Positions 33,896 to 43,049 of a DNA stretch of 64,000 nt are shown here, in pieces. The stretch comes from a virus. Numbering within the stretch: position 1 is the first letter of the stretch; each line of letters begins with the position of its first letter. Made by a program: the position numbers and the translations under genes. The stretch covers positions 1 to 64,000 of IMG/VR virus record IMGVR_UViG_3300024262_000019. The stretch is one strand, 5' to 3'. Under the pieces are notes generated by a model, which searched no databases, was not told where the DNA came from, and was given only the letters and a program-made list of their open reading frames with translations.

Positions 33896-35467
33896 CTACA
33901 GCTTAAATGACTTCCTCTGATTCCTCAGATCTTTGGGGCTTAGCTTTTCACTCTCTATATCCTTAGCAAGCTTAGTGATGGCATCCTGATTATCAGAGGC
34001 AGGCCCAACGACAGAAGTAAGCTCATTCTCAACCTCCCTCTCTGCAGCGGCAGTCTGGCTAGCCGCCAATGCCACCCTAGCCCTAGCCAAGTTAGAATCC
34101 TGATGAAATAGACCCATGGTTGCCTGGAATGTTGTAATCCACCCACCAACTCCAACCTGATGACGGATAAGCTGAATGCCGTATGTGCCATTGAACAAAG
34201 CACCGCTATCCTCGGCGCCCTCACCAATCTTCTCAAACCCAGACACATCAACAGCTTCGCCTGGACGCAATCCTGGTATTCCGATCGTAGTGAACTCTCC
34301 GTTGATCCCATCTCGCATCTGCATGTCTTTCCAGTTGGCAGCGGCCCTAGCCCTGTCATCCGGATCATCTACATTCCCTGGGAAATTTGCCTGTGCCTGT
34401 ATATCCTCATCGCCAACATCGACGATTCTCCCGACATCACCATCCTCTTTCCCTTTACCACTCGCAACCGTAGTGGCATCAGCAGAATAGCTATCCGGGT
34501 CGTCGTTCTTTTTCTCGCTCCAATCAAACATCAACAGCTTGCCAACGCCAGGCGATAGCCAAGGTCCATCTCCCTCTGCTGAGAAATTCAATATTGGAAA
34601 CATGTTCTTAGTTGGATCTACCGCACCCCTGAGAAGAAACTTCTTCCTGGTTGCCTTGTCGTCACCCATCTGGGTGCTGAAATATTTAGTCTTGCCAATG
34701 ATTCGAATCTCATTGCCATGCATGATCAGATCGAATCCAAACTGCTCTATCGTCTCCCTTACAAACCACCAGTCATTTCTTGGACCCTTGGTGATAACCC
34801 CAACGGGAGCAGGGGCGTCTACCTTGGTATGCTCAGCCGTAGCAGCCGGCTCTCTAAAGAAAGCATCACCGGTAATCCTATCCTTATCCTTAGAAGGTAT
34901 ATCAGCATACAGTCTGTCGATTTTGAGCCCAGGACCACCATTGCCTTCTAGTACATATTTCTTAAGAGTAATCTCCACAGCTTCCGCCCAAGTAGTATTC
35001 TTAGGAAACGATTTCTCCTCCGTGCCGCCGACAACGTTCATCTGATATCCGACGCCCAGGGCGTTGAGGGTGATCGTAATATCACTACCCATAGCAACGT
35101 CTGGCTTCTGAAGCATCCCGCTGAATGTAAGCTGAGAAAAAGCCGTAGCACCACCACCACTGCTGGTACCAGTTGAATAACCAAATTCAACCTCCAAACG
35201 ACCCACACCATGCCTGACCAGCTCAGACTGGAGTAAGTCTAGACCATCCTCAAATGGAGGAGTGAGCACCATTGCTAGCTTGACGTTGTCACCGAATCGA
35301 TGCTCAACGGTCACCTGTGACACAAACGCGAGAGCCCTAAAATCCGACAGGGCAGATCTTTGTTCACTCTGAACCCATAGCTCTATGGTCTCGCCCTTCT
35401 GACCAGATCCGGCTGGGAATTGACGTATCCTTCCGGACAACGCAACACCGAAGAAATCGATTGCCAT
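33896..35467 (-). CDS. Baseplate hub protein, gp27/gpD-like
   Basis: A 523-residue protein. It is encoded just before the spike. The N-terminal half is beta-rich (QVTVEHRFGDNVKLAMVLTP, RLEVEFGYS) and includes WWFVRETIEQFGFDLIMHGNEIRIIGK, like the domain of late-control-gene-D/gp27 proteins where a helix precedes a short strand pair. GLRPGEAVDVSGF fits the return barrel. The C-terminal 70 residues are helical. In tails this ring links the tube to the spike. Start: AGAG before the ATG at 35467. Confidence 0.75.
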   Translation of the reverse strand: MAIDFFGVALSGRIRQFPAGSGQKGETIELWVQSEQRSALSDFRALAFVSQVTVEHRFGDNVKLAMVLTPPFEDGLDLLQSELVRHGVGRLEVEFGYSTGTSSGGGATAFSQLTFSGMLQKPDVAMGSDITITLNALGVGYQMNVVGGTEEKSFPKNTTWAEAVEITLKKYVLEGNGGPGLKIDRLYADIPSKDKDRITGDAFFREPAATAEHTKVDAPAPVGVITKGPRNDWWFVRETIEQFGFDLIMHGNEIRIIGKTKYFSTQMGDDKATRKKFLLRGAVDPTKNMFPILNFSAEGDGPWLSPGVGKLLMFDWSEKKNDDPDSYSADATTVASGKGKEDGDVGRIVDVGDEDIQAQANFPGNVDDPDDRARAAANWKDMQMRDGINGEFTTIGIPGLRPGEAVDVSGFEKIGEGAEDSGALFNGTYGIQLIRHQVGVGGWITTFQATMGLFHQDSNLARARVALAASQTAAAEREVENELTSVVGPASDNQDAITKLAKDIESEKLSPKDLRNQRKSFKL

Positions 35468-35782
35468 TTATCTCTTCAGCTTTCGCAGCAACTTAGACTT
35501 AACAAATGTTTTCGATGGAATCCTAATCTGTGCATTCTCCTTAAGGTCCGTCGGAAGAATCTCAAGGTTATTGGCCCACGCTATGACCCACCAAAGCCTA
35601 GAGTCCCCATAATACCGATATGCCAGAAGGTCGATCCTATCCGTACTCGACACCACATGAAGAACGTCATCCACTCTAGCAGTGATATCTGGAAGTACTA
35701 CGGTATCCCAGAACTCGACGCCCTCAGATCTGAGCAGATCTGTAAACAGAAGACGTGAGTTACCATTTAGCTCAACTCCCAT
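35468..35782 (-). CDS. LysM-domain baseplate protein, gp53-like
   Basis: A 104-residue protein. Residues about 48-92 are a LysM-like domain: DRIDLLAYRYYGDSRLWWVIAWANN, then ENAQIRIPS. In T4, gp53 carries such a domain and holds wedges together; similar proteins are found in contractile injection systems. GAGG lies eight bases before the ATG, which overlaps the tape-measure stop (TAATG). The place between tape measure and hub is usual. Confidence 0.8.
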   Translation of the reverse strand: MGVELNGNSRLLFTDLLRSEGVEFWDTVVLPDITARVDDVLHVVSSTDRIDLLAYRYYGDSRLWWVIAWANNLEILPTDLKENAQIRIPSKTFVKSKLLRKLKR

Positions 35783-38700
35783 TACTGCGTCCTCTTATTC
35801 CTTCTTGGCGTCTTATCAGTAGATTTTGGGGGCAGAGTCATCTCGCCGCCTGACGACATGGCGCTCGCCAGGGTTTGGATACTCATATTTATGTCTCTCA
35901 GATACCCAGGAATCAGAGCACCCTCCTCGGCCCAATCTGGGTTATTGATCGTACTCCTAAGATTCTCAGAGGCAGCCTGAGCCAGCCCGCCACCACTACT
36001 ACTACCACCCTCTGGACTAGCAGATGCACTACCAACCACGGCTGACATGGCAAGGGCCTTATTATAGGCCGCACCTATCATCGCATCCGCAGCCTTGCCG
36101 CCCTTAAATGCAACCGCCAAAGCCGACACAACCCGCGAAGCCCACAGGTCGATCTGACTTGGAGAAGCCAGCAAATCCATCAAGTTTATCGACTGCGCAA
36201 GTGCAACAAACTTTCCCTGCATGGATGCAACGAATCCAATGAACGCAACGACTGCCCTGCCGGCTTCAGAGACGGATACATACCAGTAATCCTTAATGTG
36301 TTGCTCAGCTTTATCAGACCACTGTGCCGTTAACGTTTCCTGAGTTGCGAGCCCCTTAGTCATCTCGTCCCATACCGAGTTAACAGAATCGGCGAGACCA
36401 TCCATCATTTCAGTTGCCTGCTTAATGAACGTCCCCATGAATTTCTTCATGCCCCTCTCGACGGCTTCTAAGTTCCTCTTAAAGTCTCTCGGATTGATAT
36501 TGGAAATACTGTCAACCATGCCAGCTGCGACCTTGCTAGATACGCCCATGGCCTTAACTATCTGACCACCCCTCTCCGCAGCCTCCGTCTCCAAAGTAAT
36601 CCCATCAGCCTTAGCCTTGGCAACAACGCCAACCATCCCCCTGTCAAACCCCTCACTGAGACCGAGAGCCAGGTTCTCAGAGTTCTCACCAGCAATCCTG
36701 GTGACATCCTTACTGAGACCTTCATACTTAGTGCGGATAGCAGCCACTTCAGCATCTAATGCGGCTGCGGTTTTATTCCCCCTATTTGCAATTGCTTCGT
36801 TTGTTGCCGACTCCTGCAGGTTTGCAATGATCTTGATCTTCTCAAGAACCATATCCCTCTCTTTGCCCTGGATATTCTTCAACCCATCCATGGTCCGAGT
36901 CGCCGCATTCAGCGTCGAGTTAGACCACGTCCTCGATGCCCTGCTCGCCAGCGACATGCTCTTATCGGCATTCCCTTCGACGCTCTTAAGCATTGCCCCT
37001 ATGCTTCCAGTGATTAAGCTAGCTTCATCCTCGATAGCCAGGGCGGCGTTCTTCATCCTCACATTCTGCGCATCCATTGCCGTAGCCCGAGCATCAAGCT
37101 CTATCTGATAGGCAACCGTCCCCTTCTTACCGGCTGCCTCCATCGCAGCCAGCCTAAGGTCGTGGTGCGTCATGATGTCGGCGGTCTCCTGACCTATAAG
37201 CGTCGCTTGCTCATTGATCCTAGTCTGCAGATCGGAAGCATACGCAGCGTTATACTTACCAACACTAGCCATCAGATCGTCACCAATGGCTAGCTGTTGG
37301 CCGATAACCTTATTGAACTCAGCTGCCTTCTCAGCAGAATATCCATGTGTCTTAGTGAATTCACGATTGTACTTAACCCACTCAGCGGTAGCTTCCCCGG
37401 CCTCCTTTGAGGACATTCCATAGGTATCAACCGCCTTACGTACCTTATCCACTGCAGCCGTTGCACTCTGCCATGACTCAATATTGACAACCGCTAGATT
37501 CATGTCCGCAAGCGCTACGTGAACCCTTACGATCTCACCTTTAGCATTCTTAGCCCACTTATAGATGGCATCGCCAGCGGCTATGATCTTGCCAGTGGTC
37601 GTAACAACCTTCTCACCAGATGCGATTTGACTATCAACCAGAGCCTTAACCTCCATATCAGTAACAGAGGCCAGCTGCTCTATAGACCCGATACCCTTAG
37701 CAGCACTGGCAACAGCCTCCCTATGGGCCTTCTCTAGAGCTATGGCAGAGTTCCTAGCCATAGCCTCGACATCTAGTTCTGCCTGCTTAGCGCCCCCGCC
37801 GATCAGGTCGCTAAAAAAATCACCTATCCCAGAAGCGATAGCTCCGATGTTGTCATAGACGTACTCGGCAGCCTTATATAGGCCATATATCGCAATTCCT
37901 ATGGCGGCTATAACTGCTATAACCGGTGCTGCTGCAACGATGAACGGAACCATCGACGCCGCCATGGAGATTCCAGCTGAGATGAATGCTGGAATCATCG
38001 TGGCTACAACATACAGAGTCAGCAGAGTCAGCCCTATCAGGAGACCCTTGACGGCCATGACGACAACCTTGATCACATTTCCAAGCAATGGGAACTTCGT
38101 ATGAATAGCTTCAACTATGCCATCAACGAGACCAACGATAAGACCTAGCGCCCCTTTAACAGATTTGTATATGATTTCTGGCAAGTGCAAGAAGATCTTC
38201 CATACCGCAGCCATAGCAATAAGACCAGCCTGCCCAAGATACTTACCGAGCGTTGCTCCAACACCGTTCCAATCGATGCCTCCCAGAGCAGATAAGATCT
38301 TTCCACCTATATTGAGAACAGACTCAAATAGCTTAAGTGACAACTGGGCCGCGAATGAGAGACCCTTGCCAAGTAACTCGGCAACTTTACCCCATGGGAT
38401 ACTGTCAACAATCCTAGTGATCACCGGACCAATGATCGACATAGCCTTTGAGAATACATTCTCAACGGTCTCCATGATCTTTGGTAGCTCACCCTTGAGC
38501 TTGTCGATCCAAGGCTGAACAATGCTATTGCTACCCTTGGCCAGATCTTTGAAAACGAAATAAAGTCCAGCAACCGCTGCCGTCACAAGAACCAAAGGAC
38601 TAGCCAAAGCACCGAATGCGGCAACAATGCCTGGCATCACCTTGAGAATTGGAGCGAACTGGTTCGACAGCTCCGAAATGGCCATACCGTATTTGGTATG

Positions 38701-40053
38701 CGAAGCCAACATCCCTCCGATTCCGTGAACTCGCGCTTCGATAAGCCTCTGTGTAAATGTGCCAAGTGGCCCGCCCTTCGCTGCCACAGTCTCCAACTGG
38801 GCTGCAAGCTCCTTGGTATTCTGCTTATACTTCTTCAGGTATGCCTGGTCGCTCATCACGCCGGTAACACCCTTCATAGTCGTGACAAGCCGGTCCTGCG
38901 CTATGGCAAATCTCTCCGCCATGGTGCGACCATCCTTGTATCGCTTGGCCAAGGTCTGCAGCACCTCCGCCTGTCCTTCGATAGGATCATTGGCCTCATT
39001 GATGGCAGGGCCAACCTTATCGAGCCCCTGATTTAAAAGCGCCTGAACCTCTGGACCGAAGGTCGCTGCCATCTGCTGATTAAATCTATCCATCGCGTTG
39101 GAATCAAGATTCATACCCTTGACCTGATCGACGAGGCCACCCATCTTCAGCATGAACTGATCCGGGCTCTCCGCCATCATATTCATAGCCTCAGGTATAG
39201 AGCCTAGATGCTGAGTGAGAACATTCATGCCGTCTGGAATATCTGTGGAAAGCCCAGAATACAGCGACTTCATTCCCGTCTCGCCGGCCAATAAAGCTTT
39301 AGTTAAACCGCGAGACCCGGCCATCGCATCCTCTGCAGAGAAGCCGAGACTTGCCATAGCACCAGCCATAGTAGTGGTGCCCTTGATGAATCTTGCAGAT
39401 CTCTCTGGGGACCAATTCTTCGTAAAAAGATTGCCCTGCTCATTGAGCATAGAAACCGTCTCAGACATACCAGCCACAGCCTCTCGGCCAATATTGAACT
39501 TCTTACCAATAGCAGCAACAGACTTGAGAGTCTCCTCTGTCTGCTTGTCGGAGAATTTCATCTGCTTACCCATGACACCTAGGGCAGAAGCCAGCTTCGT
39601 AGAATCAGCACCAGTAACCTCGACGAACTTCTGAAACTCCTGAAGTCCTCCAGTAAAACCAACCTTCTCGATATCAACACCAGCCTGCTTAAGGGCGACG
39701 AGGGACTGCGTCATACCCTCAGCCCCAATGTTCATGGCGAAGGATCCACTAGTAATCGATTTCTGAGCCCTCCTGAGTTCCTTCTCAGTCATGTTGAGAC
39801 CGGCAAGACCAGCAGACGTAACCTTGTTTGAGGCGACGCCGAATGCCTCAATATTGGTCGTCGTTAGCTTCATGTCGCTAGCCAGCGCCGTAGCTTGGCC
39901 GATAGCAGGGCCAAGATTAGGTGGCTTAAACGCCATCTTCGCCGACGACATGCTTATTTGAGCTATGCCTAGCCCAATCTGACTAAGGCCAGTAGTCGTA
40001 GTCTTAATCGAATCTGCAAGACCCTTGTCTTGAGATCCGAAGTTAAAACCCAA
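35782..40053 (-). CDS. Tape measure protein
   Basis: A 1423-residue protein, helical and Ala/Met-rich. Two hydrophobic stretches, residues about 472-505 and 657-728, resemble the membrane-inserting segments of tape measures; the latter holds several spans. Such proteins fix tail length and are ejected with DNA. At about 0.15 nm per residue it would suit a tail of roughly 210 nm. The start is TTG at 40053 after GAAGG. It lies just after the tail assembly chaperone and an inserted endonuclease. Confidence 0.92.
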   Translation of the reverse strand: MGFNFGSQDKGLADSIKTTTTGLSQIGLGIAQISMSSAKMAFKPPNLGPAIGQATALASDMKLTTTNIEAFGVASNKVTSAGLAGLNMTEKELRRAQKSITSGSFAMNIGAEGMTQSLVALKQAGVDIEKVGFTGGLQEFQKFVEVTGADSTKLASALGVMGKQMKFSDKQTEETLKSVAAIGKKFNIGREAVAGMSETVSMLNEQGNLFTKNWSPERSARFIKGTTTMAGAMASLGFSAEDAMAGSRGLTKALLAGETGMKSLYSGLSTDIPDGMNVLTQHLGSIPEAMNMMAESPDQFMLKMGGLVDQVKGMNLDSNAMDRFNQQMAATFGPEVQALLNQGLDKVGPAINEANDPIEGQAEVLQTLAKRYKDGRTMAERFAIAQDRLVTTMKGVTGVMSDQAYLKKYKQNTKELAAQLETVAAKGGPLGTFTQRLIEARVHGIGGMLASHTKYGMAISELSNQFAPILKVMPGIVAAFGALASPLVLVTAAVAGLYFVFKDLAKGSNSIVQPWIDKLKGELPKIMETVENVFSKAMSIIGPVITRIVDSIPWGKVAELLGKGLSFAAQLSLKLFESVLNIGGKILSALGGIDWNGVGATLGKYLGQAGLIAMAAVWKIFLHLPEIIYKSVKGALGLIVGLVDGIVEAIHTKFPLLGNVIKVVVMAVKGLLIGLTLLTLYVVATMIPAFISAGISMAASMVPFIVAAAPVIAVIAAIGIAIYGLYKAAEYVYDNIGAIASGIGDFFSDLIGGGAKQAELDVEAMARNSAIALEKAHREAVASAAKGIGSIEQLASVTDMEVKALVDSQIASGEKVVTTTGKIIAAGDAIYKWAKNAKGEIVRVHVALADMNLAVVNIESWQSATAAVDKVRKAVDTYGMSSKEAGEATAEWVKYNREFTKTHGYSAEKAAEFNKVIGQQLAIGDDLMASVGKYNAAYASDLQTRINEQATLIGQETADIMTHHDLRLAAMEAAGKKGTVAYQIELDARATAMDAQNVRMKNAALAIEDEASLITGSIGAMLKSVEGNADKSMSLASRASRTWSNSTLNAATRTMDGLKNIQGKERDMVLEKIKIIANLQESATNEAIANRGNKTAAALDAEVAAIRTKYEGLSKDVTRIAGENSENLALGLSEGFDRGMVGVVAKAKADGITLETEAAERGGQIVKAMGVSSKVAAGMVDSISNINPRDFKRNLEAVERGMKKFMGTFIKQATEMMDGLADSVNSVWDEMTKGLATQETLTAQWSDKAEQHIKDYWYVSVSEAGRAVVAFIGFVASMQGKFVALAQSINLMDLLASPSQIDLWASRVVSALAVAFKGGKAADAMIGAAYNKALAMSAVVGSASASPEGGSSSGGGLAQAASENLRSTINNPDWAEEGALIPGYLRDINMSIQTLASAMSSGGEMTLPPKSTDKTPRRNKRTQ

Positions 40054-40083
40054 TCCCAGCCTTCAAAGGAAGTTGAGTGCCAT

Positions 40084-41169
40084 TTAGTTCTCTCCCCTGG
40101 GGAGAGGACCGGCATTCAACTTCCGATTTCCTCTTTCTTGGAGCGCAATCTGATACTTCCGCTTGCAGCGGGTCTGAGGAATTGAATCTTGGTACAGCCA
40201 CTGCGCAAGCTCCCGTGAGTGCGCTGCCAACAATTCAATCCTATATCCTAGGAATTCTTTTTCGCCCAAAGTCGTCACATGACTATACAAACGAGGCTCC
40301 CAACCCTGATCTTCCAATTTTCCAATCAGAACGTTTACAAATTCAATACTCGAACATGCATAGTTAGCCCGCAGAGATCCGCCTCGACGCTCCCATCCCC
40401 CGTCGGCATCCCATATTCCTCTCAAAAAATGCGACAGATATATACCTGGAACATCAGGGAACTTCATCGTTGTAGCCTTGGCGCCACCCATACCAAAGCG
40501 ACTACCAAGCTCTCGAACCATTCTCCATGAAGACCACTTGAGGACCCAACAGTTGGCACCCTGGTTATGAGGAGCGGGGCCACGATCATGCTCGATGATC
40601 CTGGCTACTGACCTGCATACATCCTCGGTCCCCGCCAGACTAATCTGCCGCTGCCCAGTCCGATCGTCATCTCGAACGTGACCATCACCAAATAATAATC
40701 CGAGTACCCAGGCACTCTCTTGAGTCCACGTATGAAAGACATCTTCCTTCACACGCATATCTGGAGCCGTAATCTTGCCCCGCTCAACAGCAAGACGAAC
40801 ACCATCCGCTCGACCGCGAATGATCCCCATCTCACTCAGGTGTGTCCTGATCAGCCGACCATCACGTCCAATTGCCTTGGCAATATCGTTCGACGATGCG
40901 CCTGCCTCATACATCTCCTGTATTCTGGCATCATCCTCCACAGATATCGCATTGGAGCGATTCTTGGCCGCCTCACGACAAGATCTTGCTGGTATGCCAC
41001 GGCTCTTCAGCCATCCCCATACCGTACCTGGAGCACGGCCATAGAGCGCACCAAGCTGCACCAGACTGCGCTGTTCAACGACATACAGTCGATGAAGATC
41101 TTCCTTCGTTACTTCCGGCATGAGGTATACCCAATCTACAAGATTCCGAAGATTCATTCCACCGACCAT
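40084..41169 (-). CDS. Free-standing LAGLIDADG homing endonuclease with helix-turn-helix start
   Basis: A 361-residue protein. Two active-site helices are visible: WVLGLLFGDGHV (154-165) and HFLRGIWDADGGW (247-259). Each ends in an acidic residue that would bind metal. The first 115 residues carry two helix-turn-helix-like units (LVQLGALYGRAPGTVWGWL and SSNDIAKAIGRDGRLIRTHL), likely for DNA contact. It sits between the chaperone and the tape measure, separating two genes that are normally adjacent. The start is uncertain; 41169 has no ribosome site and an ATG 17 codons later is possible. Confidence 0.92.
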   Translation of the reverse strand: MVGGMNLRNLVDWVYLMPEVTKEDLHRLYVVEQRSLVQLGALYGRAPGTVWGWLKSRGIPARSCREAAKNRSNAISVEDDARIQEMYEAGASSNDIAKAIGRDGRLIRTHLSEMGIIRGRADGVRLAVERGKITAPDMRVKEDVFHTWTQESAWVLGLLFGDGHVRDDDRTGQRQISLAGTEDVCRSVARIIEHDRGPAPHNQGANCWVLKWSSWRMVRELGSRFGMGGAKATTMKFPDVPGIYLSHFLRGIWDADGGWERRGGSLRANYACSSIEFVNVLIGKLEDQGWEPRLYSHVTTLGEKEFLGYRIELLAAHSRELAQWLYQDSIPQTRCKRKYQIALQERGNRKLNAGPLPRGEN

Positions 41170-41189
41170 GCGATCGATAGTCTAGATAT

Positions 41190-41205
41190 GCGCAAGCGCT
41201 TGCGT
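41190..41205. repeat. Palindromic repeat CGCAAGCGCTTGCG, copy 3
   Basis: A 16-base sequence (GCGCAAGCGCTTGCGT on the given strand) with a perfect 14-base palindromic core. On the coding strand it follows TAG-CA at the end of the chaperone extension and precedes the endonuclease gene, the same arrangement as at 29775-29790. Confidence 0.9.
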
Positions 41206-41207
41206 TG

Positions 41208-41348
41208 CTAACGTCTTCTGGAGGCATCCCTCTCTTGTTGCCGACGCCTCTCGGCCTCAAGATCTGACTTCTTGATGATCATCCTCATGCGGCGAGAAGC
41301 TGGCATCTTCAAAATGGCTTCCTCGGAAAGCCCTCGCCAGCTCTCCAT
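41208..41348 (-). CDS. Tail assembly chaperone frameshift extension (-1 frame)
   Basis: A 46-codon frame starts at an ATG overlapping the stop of the 259-residue chaperone gene (TAATG). It lies in the -1 frame, and that frame is open back through the slippery site at 41396-41405. Read as a fusion, 18 more residues (FFQPLGNIEELEEEIFFL) join MESWRGLSEEAILKMPASRR, giving a product of about 306 residues. Tail chaperones of many phages make such a long form, and LP..RR-type motifs are typical of the second part. It may also be made separately from the ATG. Confidence 0.8.
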   Translation of the reverse strand: MESWRGLSEEAILKMPASRRMRMIIKKSDLEAERRRQQERDASRRR

Positions 41349-42127
41349 TAGAAAGAATATTTCTTCTTCCAATTCTTCAATGTTGCCGAGGGGTTGAAAA
41401 AACCCTGCTGGGATATATCCAACTCCGTATCGTACTCGACACCGCAGCCAGGACAGTCGATCTTCACCTCCGTATCAACTCCACCCTCATGGTCCTCCCA
41501 TGCGCCGCGAAGGAAGTTTCGATCGATCAACGGTAACTCTTTCAGATCTGCCATAGTTACCGGCTTATCATCGATAGATTCAACCCTGGCAAAGATAGCC
41601 GAAGTAATGATGTCCTTGCCCCTTGTCGAAGCCTTGCCGATCGCATCCTCGCCACGACCATTGAGAACCTTCATCAATACCTGACTACCTGTCTTTGGTA
41701 GGGTAAGTGAGTAGGTCCTCACCATCGGGTTTGGCATCTTCTTGATCTCAAGGTCTGCCAAATCCAAAACAAACCTGGCGTCCTGTGAGCAAGTTGGACA
41801 CTTGGTCACGAATGGCATGTCGTTGCCAAGACTTGCTCTTCGTATGGCAATCAGAAGATAGATTCTGTCGCCCTGAACCAACTCAGGAATGATCTGCGAA
41901 ACGACAGGCCCGGACACTGTCCCAATCGACTCAGTACATCGACCAAGGATTGAATTGATCTTCTTGTTGCTAGGCATATTCCTGGCAGCAAGAATCTCCT
42001 CCTCCTCGCCAGTCATCTCCCTGACAGTCACAGAAGTGTGAAGGTTACCCTCCGAATCAAGGTAACCACATGGCAGCTCAAATGAGTCAACCGACGACTT
42101 TGCGTATTCCAATGCTGGATCAATCAT
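41348..42127 (-). CDS. Tail assembly chaperone, short form, gp26/gp51-like
   Basis: A 259-residue protein directly upstream of the tape-measure locus. The N-terminus (FELPCGYLDSEG, VREMTGEEEEIL) is typical of tail chaperones and of the T4 baseplate hub proteins gp26/gp51. Two CxxC pairs, C110/C113 (CPTC) and C225/C228 (CPGC), probably bind zinc. The chaperone coats the tape measure and recruits tube subunits. AGAAGGTGA precedes the ATG. The last 17 codons after residue 242 can be bypassed by a -1 shift. Confidence 0.8.
   Translation of the reverse strand: MIDPALEYAKSSVDSFELPCGYLDSEGNLHTSVTVREMTGEEEEILAARNMPSNKKINSILGRCTESIGTVSGPVVSQIIPELVQGDRIYLLIAIRRASLGNDMPFVTKCPTCSQDARFVLDLADLEIKKMPNPMVRTYSLTLPKTGSQVLMKVLNGRGEDAIGKASTRGKDIITSAIFARVESIDDKPVTMADLKELPLIDRNFLRGAWEDHEGGVDTEVKIDCPGCGVEYDTELDISQQGFFNPSATLKNWKKKYSF
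41396..41405 (-). promoter_or_regulatory. Programmed -1 ribosomal frameshift site
   Basis: On the coding strand the codons GGT TTT TTC at residues 242-244 form two overlapping canonical slippery heptamers, G-GGT-TTT and T-TTT-TTC. After the slip the -1 frame continues for 64 codons without a stop, to 41208. A stem may form with the AACCCC just downstream, but I cannot fold it here. Confidence 0.8.
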
Positions 42128-42137
42128 GTATCACCTT

Positions 42138-42698
42138 CTAATGCTTGTCTTCGGGCTCGTACTCATCAATGGCGACCAATAGCAGCGCCTTTAGTGCATC
42201 CGTGTAGCTGAGCCCTCGATCTCTACACATTGACTTGAAAATCTCGTACTGCGAACCATCAACCCAACCATTAACCTTCACGGCGGAACCTGAATCCTGC
42301 CAATTCTGAAGATCTTCGTATAGTTCAGGCTGCGTTATGAACGATGCAATCATTGCCCTCATCAGGGCGGACACAGTTCCAAATCGTGACCCACTATGAA
42401 CGTATTTATGAACCACCTGATGAAGTGACTGGCTCATCAAAAAGTTCACCGGAGTCTTGTTGTCAATCCTGTGGGGAAGGACCCTTGCGCTATCGGCACG
42501 GAGACGACAGTCTCGACATACCGTCACTCCATTACTCACCCTGACATGCCCTCCTACGTCCGGTGGAACAACAAAGCATGCAGCGAGCTTGTTTGGGCTA
42601 GTACAGTTGACGCAGCACTCATCCCTGGCCAATACGGCTTGTTTCCAGTCCTTTAGAGACGAAACATCGGACATTGGTCCTTGCTTAGTATCATCCAT
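42138..42698 (-). CDS. Degenerate HNH-type zinc domain fused to ribbon-helix-helix-like segments
   Basis: A 186-residue protein starting at the ATG at 42698, seven bases after GGAGG; an earlier TTG has no ribosome site. Residues 20-66 follow the HNH layout (AVLARDECCVNC, C29/C32; NGVTVCRDC, C61/C64), but the catalytic His residues are replaced by AACF. Residues about 83-121 (VNFLMSQSLHQVV, VSALMRAMIASF) and 140-178 (KVNGWVDGSQYEIF, TDALKALLLVAI) each look like a ribbon-helix-helix unit. It may be a DNA-binding regulator. It sits between tube and chaperone genes. Confidence 0.55.
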   Translation of the reverse strand: MDDTKQGPMSDVSSLKDWKQAVLARDECCVNCTSPNKLAACFVVPPDVGGHVRVSNGVTVCRDCRLRADSARVLPHRIDNKTPVNFLMSQSLHQVVHKYVHSGSRFGTVSALMRAMIASFITQPELYEDLQNWQDSGSAVKVNGWVDGSQYEIFKSMCRDRGLSYTDALKALLLVAIDEYEPEDKH

Positions 42699-42823
42699 AT
42701 GAATACCTCCAGCTGGAAACCAGCCACCGTATTCACTTAGTACCTCCAATGATAGGTAAGATCAAGATCTCAAGATCACTTACGTGAAGAAACCTGGAAG
42801 TATTACTATGGGTAAGATCTTAT

Positions 42824-43042
42824 CTATTCGGATTTACTAGATTCGCTTATGTCAGATATGCCGACGATAAACTTGGCAATCCTTATGGCGTCCGCACTGC
42901 CGACGGCAGCAACGGTCCTTCTCTGAATGCTGCCACGCTCGGATATGACAAACAGAACGTTATTGTCTTCGAGTCTGATGACATCAAGGCTTGCATCGTC
43001 TCCGATTTCAACCTGCACAACCTGCTCTTTTTTACGAGGCAT
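42824..43042 (-). CDS. Small unknown protein in the tail cluster
   Basis: A 72-residue protein. Two strands (VVQVEIGDDASLDVIRLEDNNVLFVISE, shown here only as the start: VVQVEIGDD and NVLFVISE) are followed by a helix (SADAIRIAKFIV). AGGTGA lies a few bases before the ATG. It follows the second tube protein. I recognise no family. Confidence 0.65.
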   Translation of the reverse strand: MPRKKEQVVQVEIGDDASLDVIRLEDNNVLFVISERGSIQRRTVAAVGSADAIRIAKFIVGISDISESSKSE

Positions 43043-43049
43043 ATGTCAC

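Noticed and set aside
40090-40106. Inverted repeat CTCTCCCC/GGGGAGAG at the end of an endonuclease gene
   Set aside because: Inside the coding region with almost no loop and no T-tract, so not a convincing terminator.
42699-42749. Upstream TTG start for the HNH-remnant gene
   Set aside because: No ribosome site in front, whereas GGAGG sits seven bases before the ATG at 42698.
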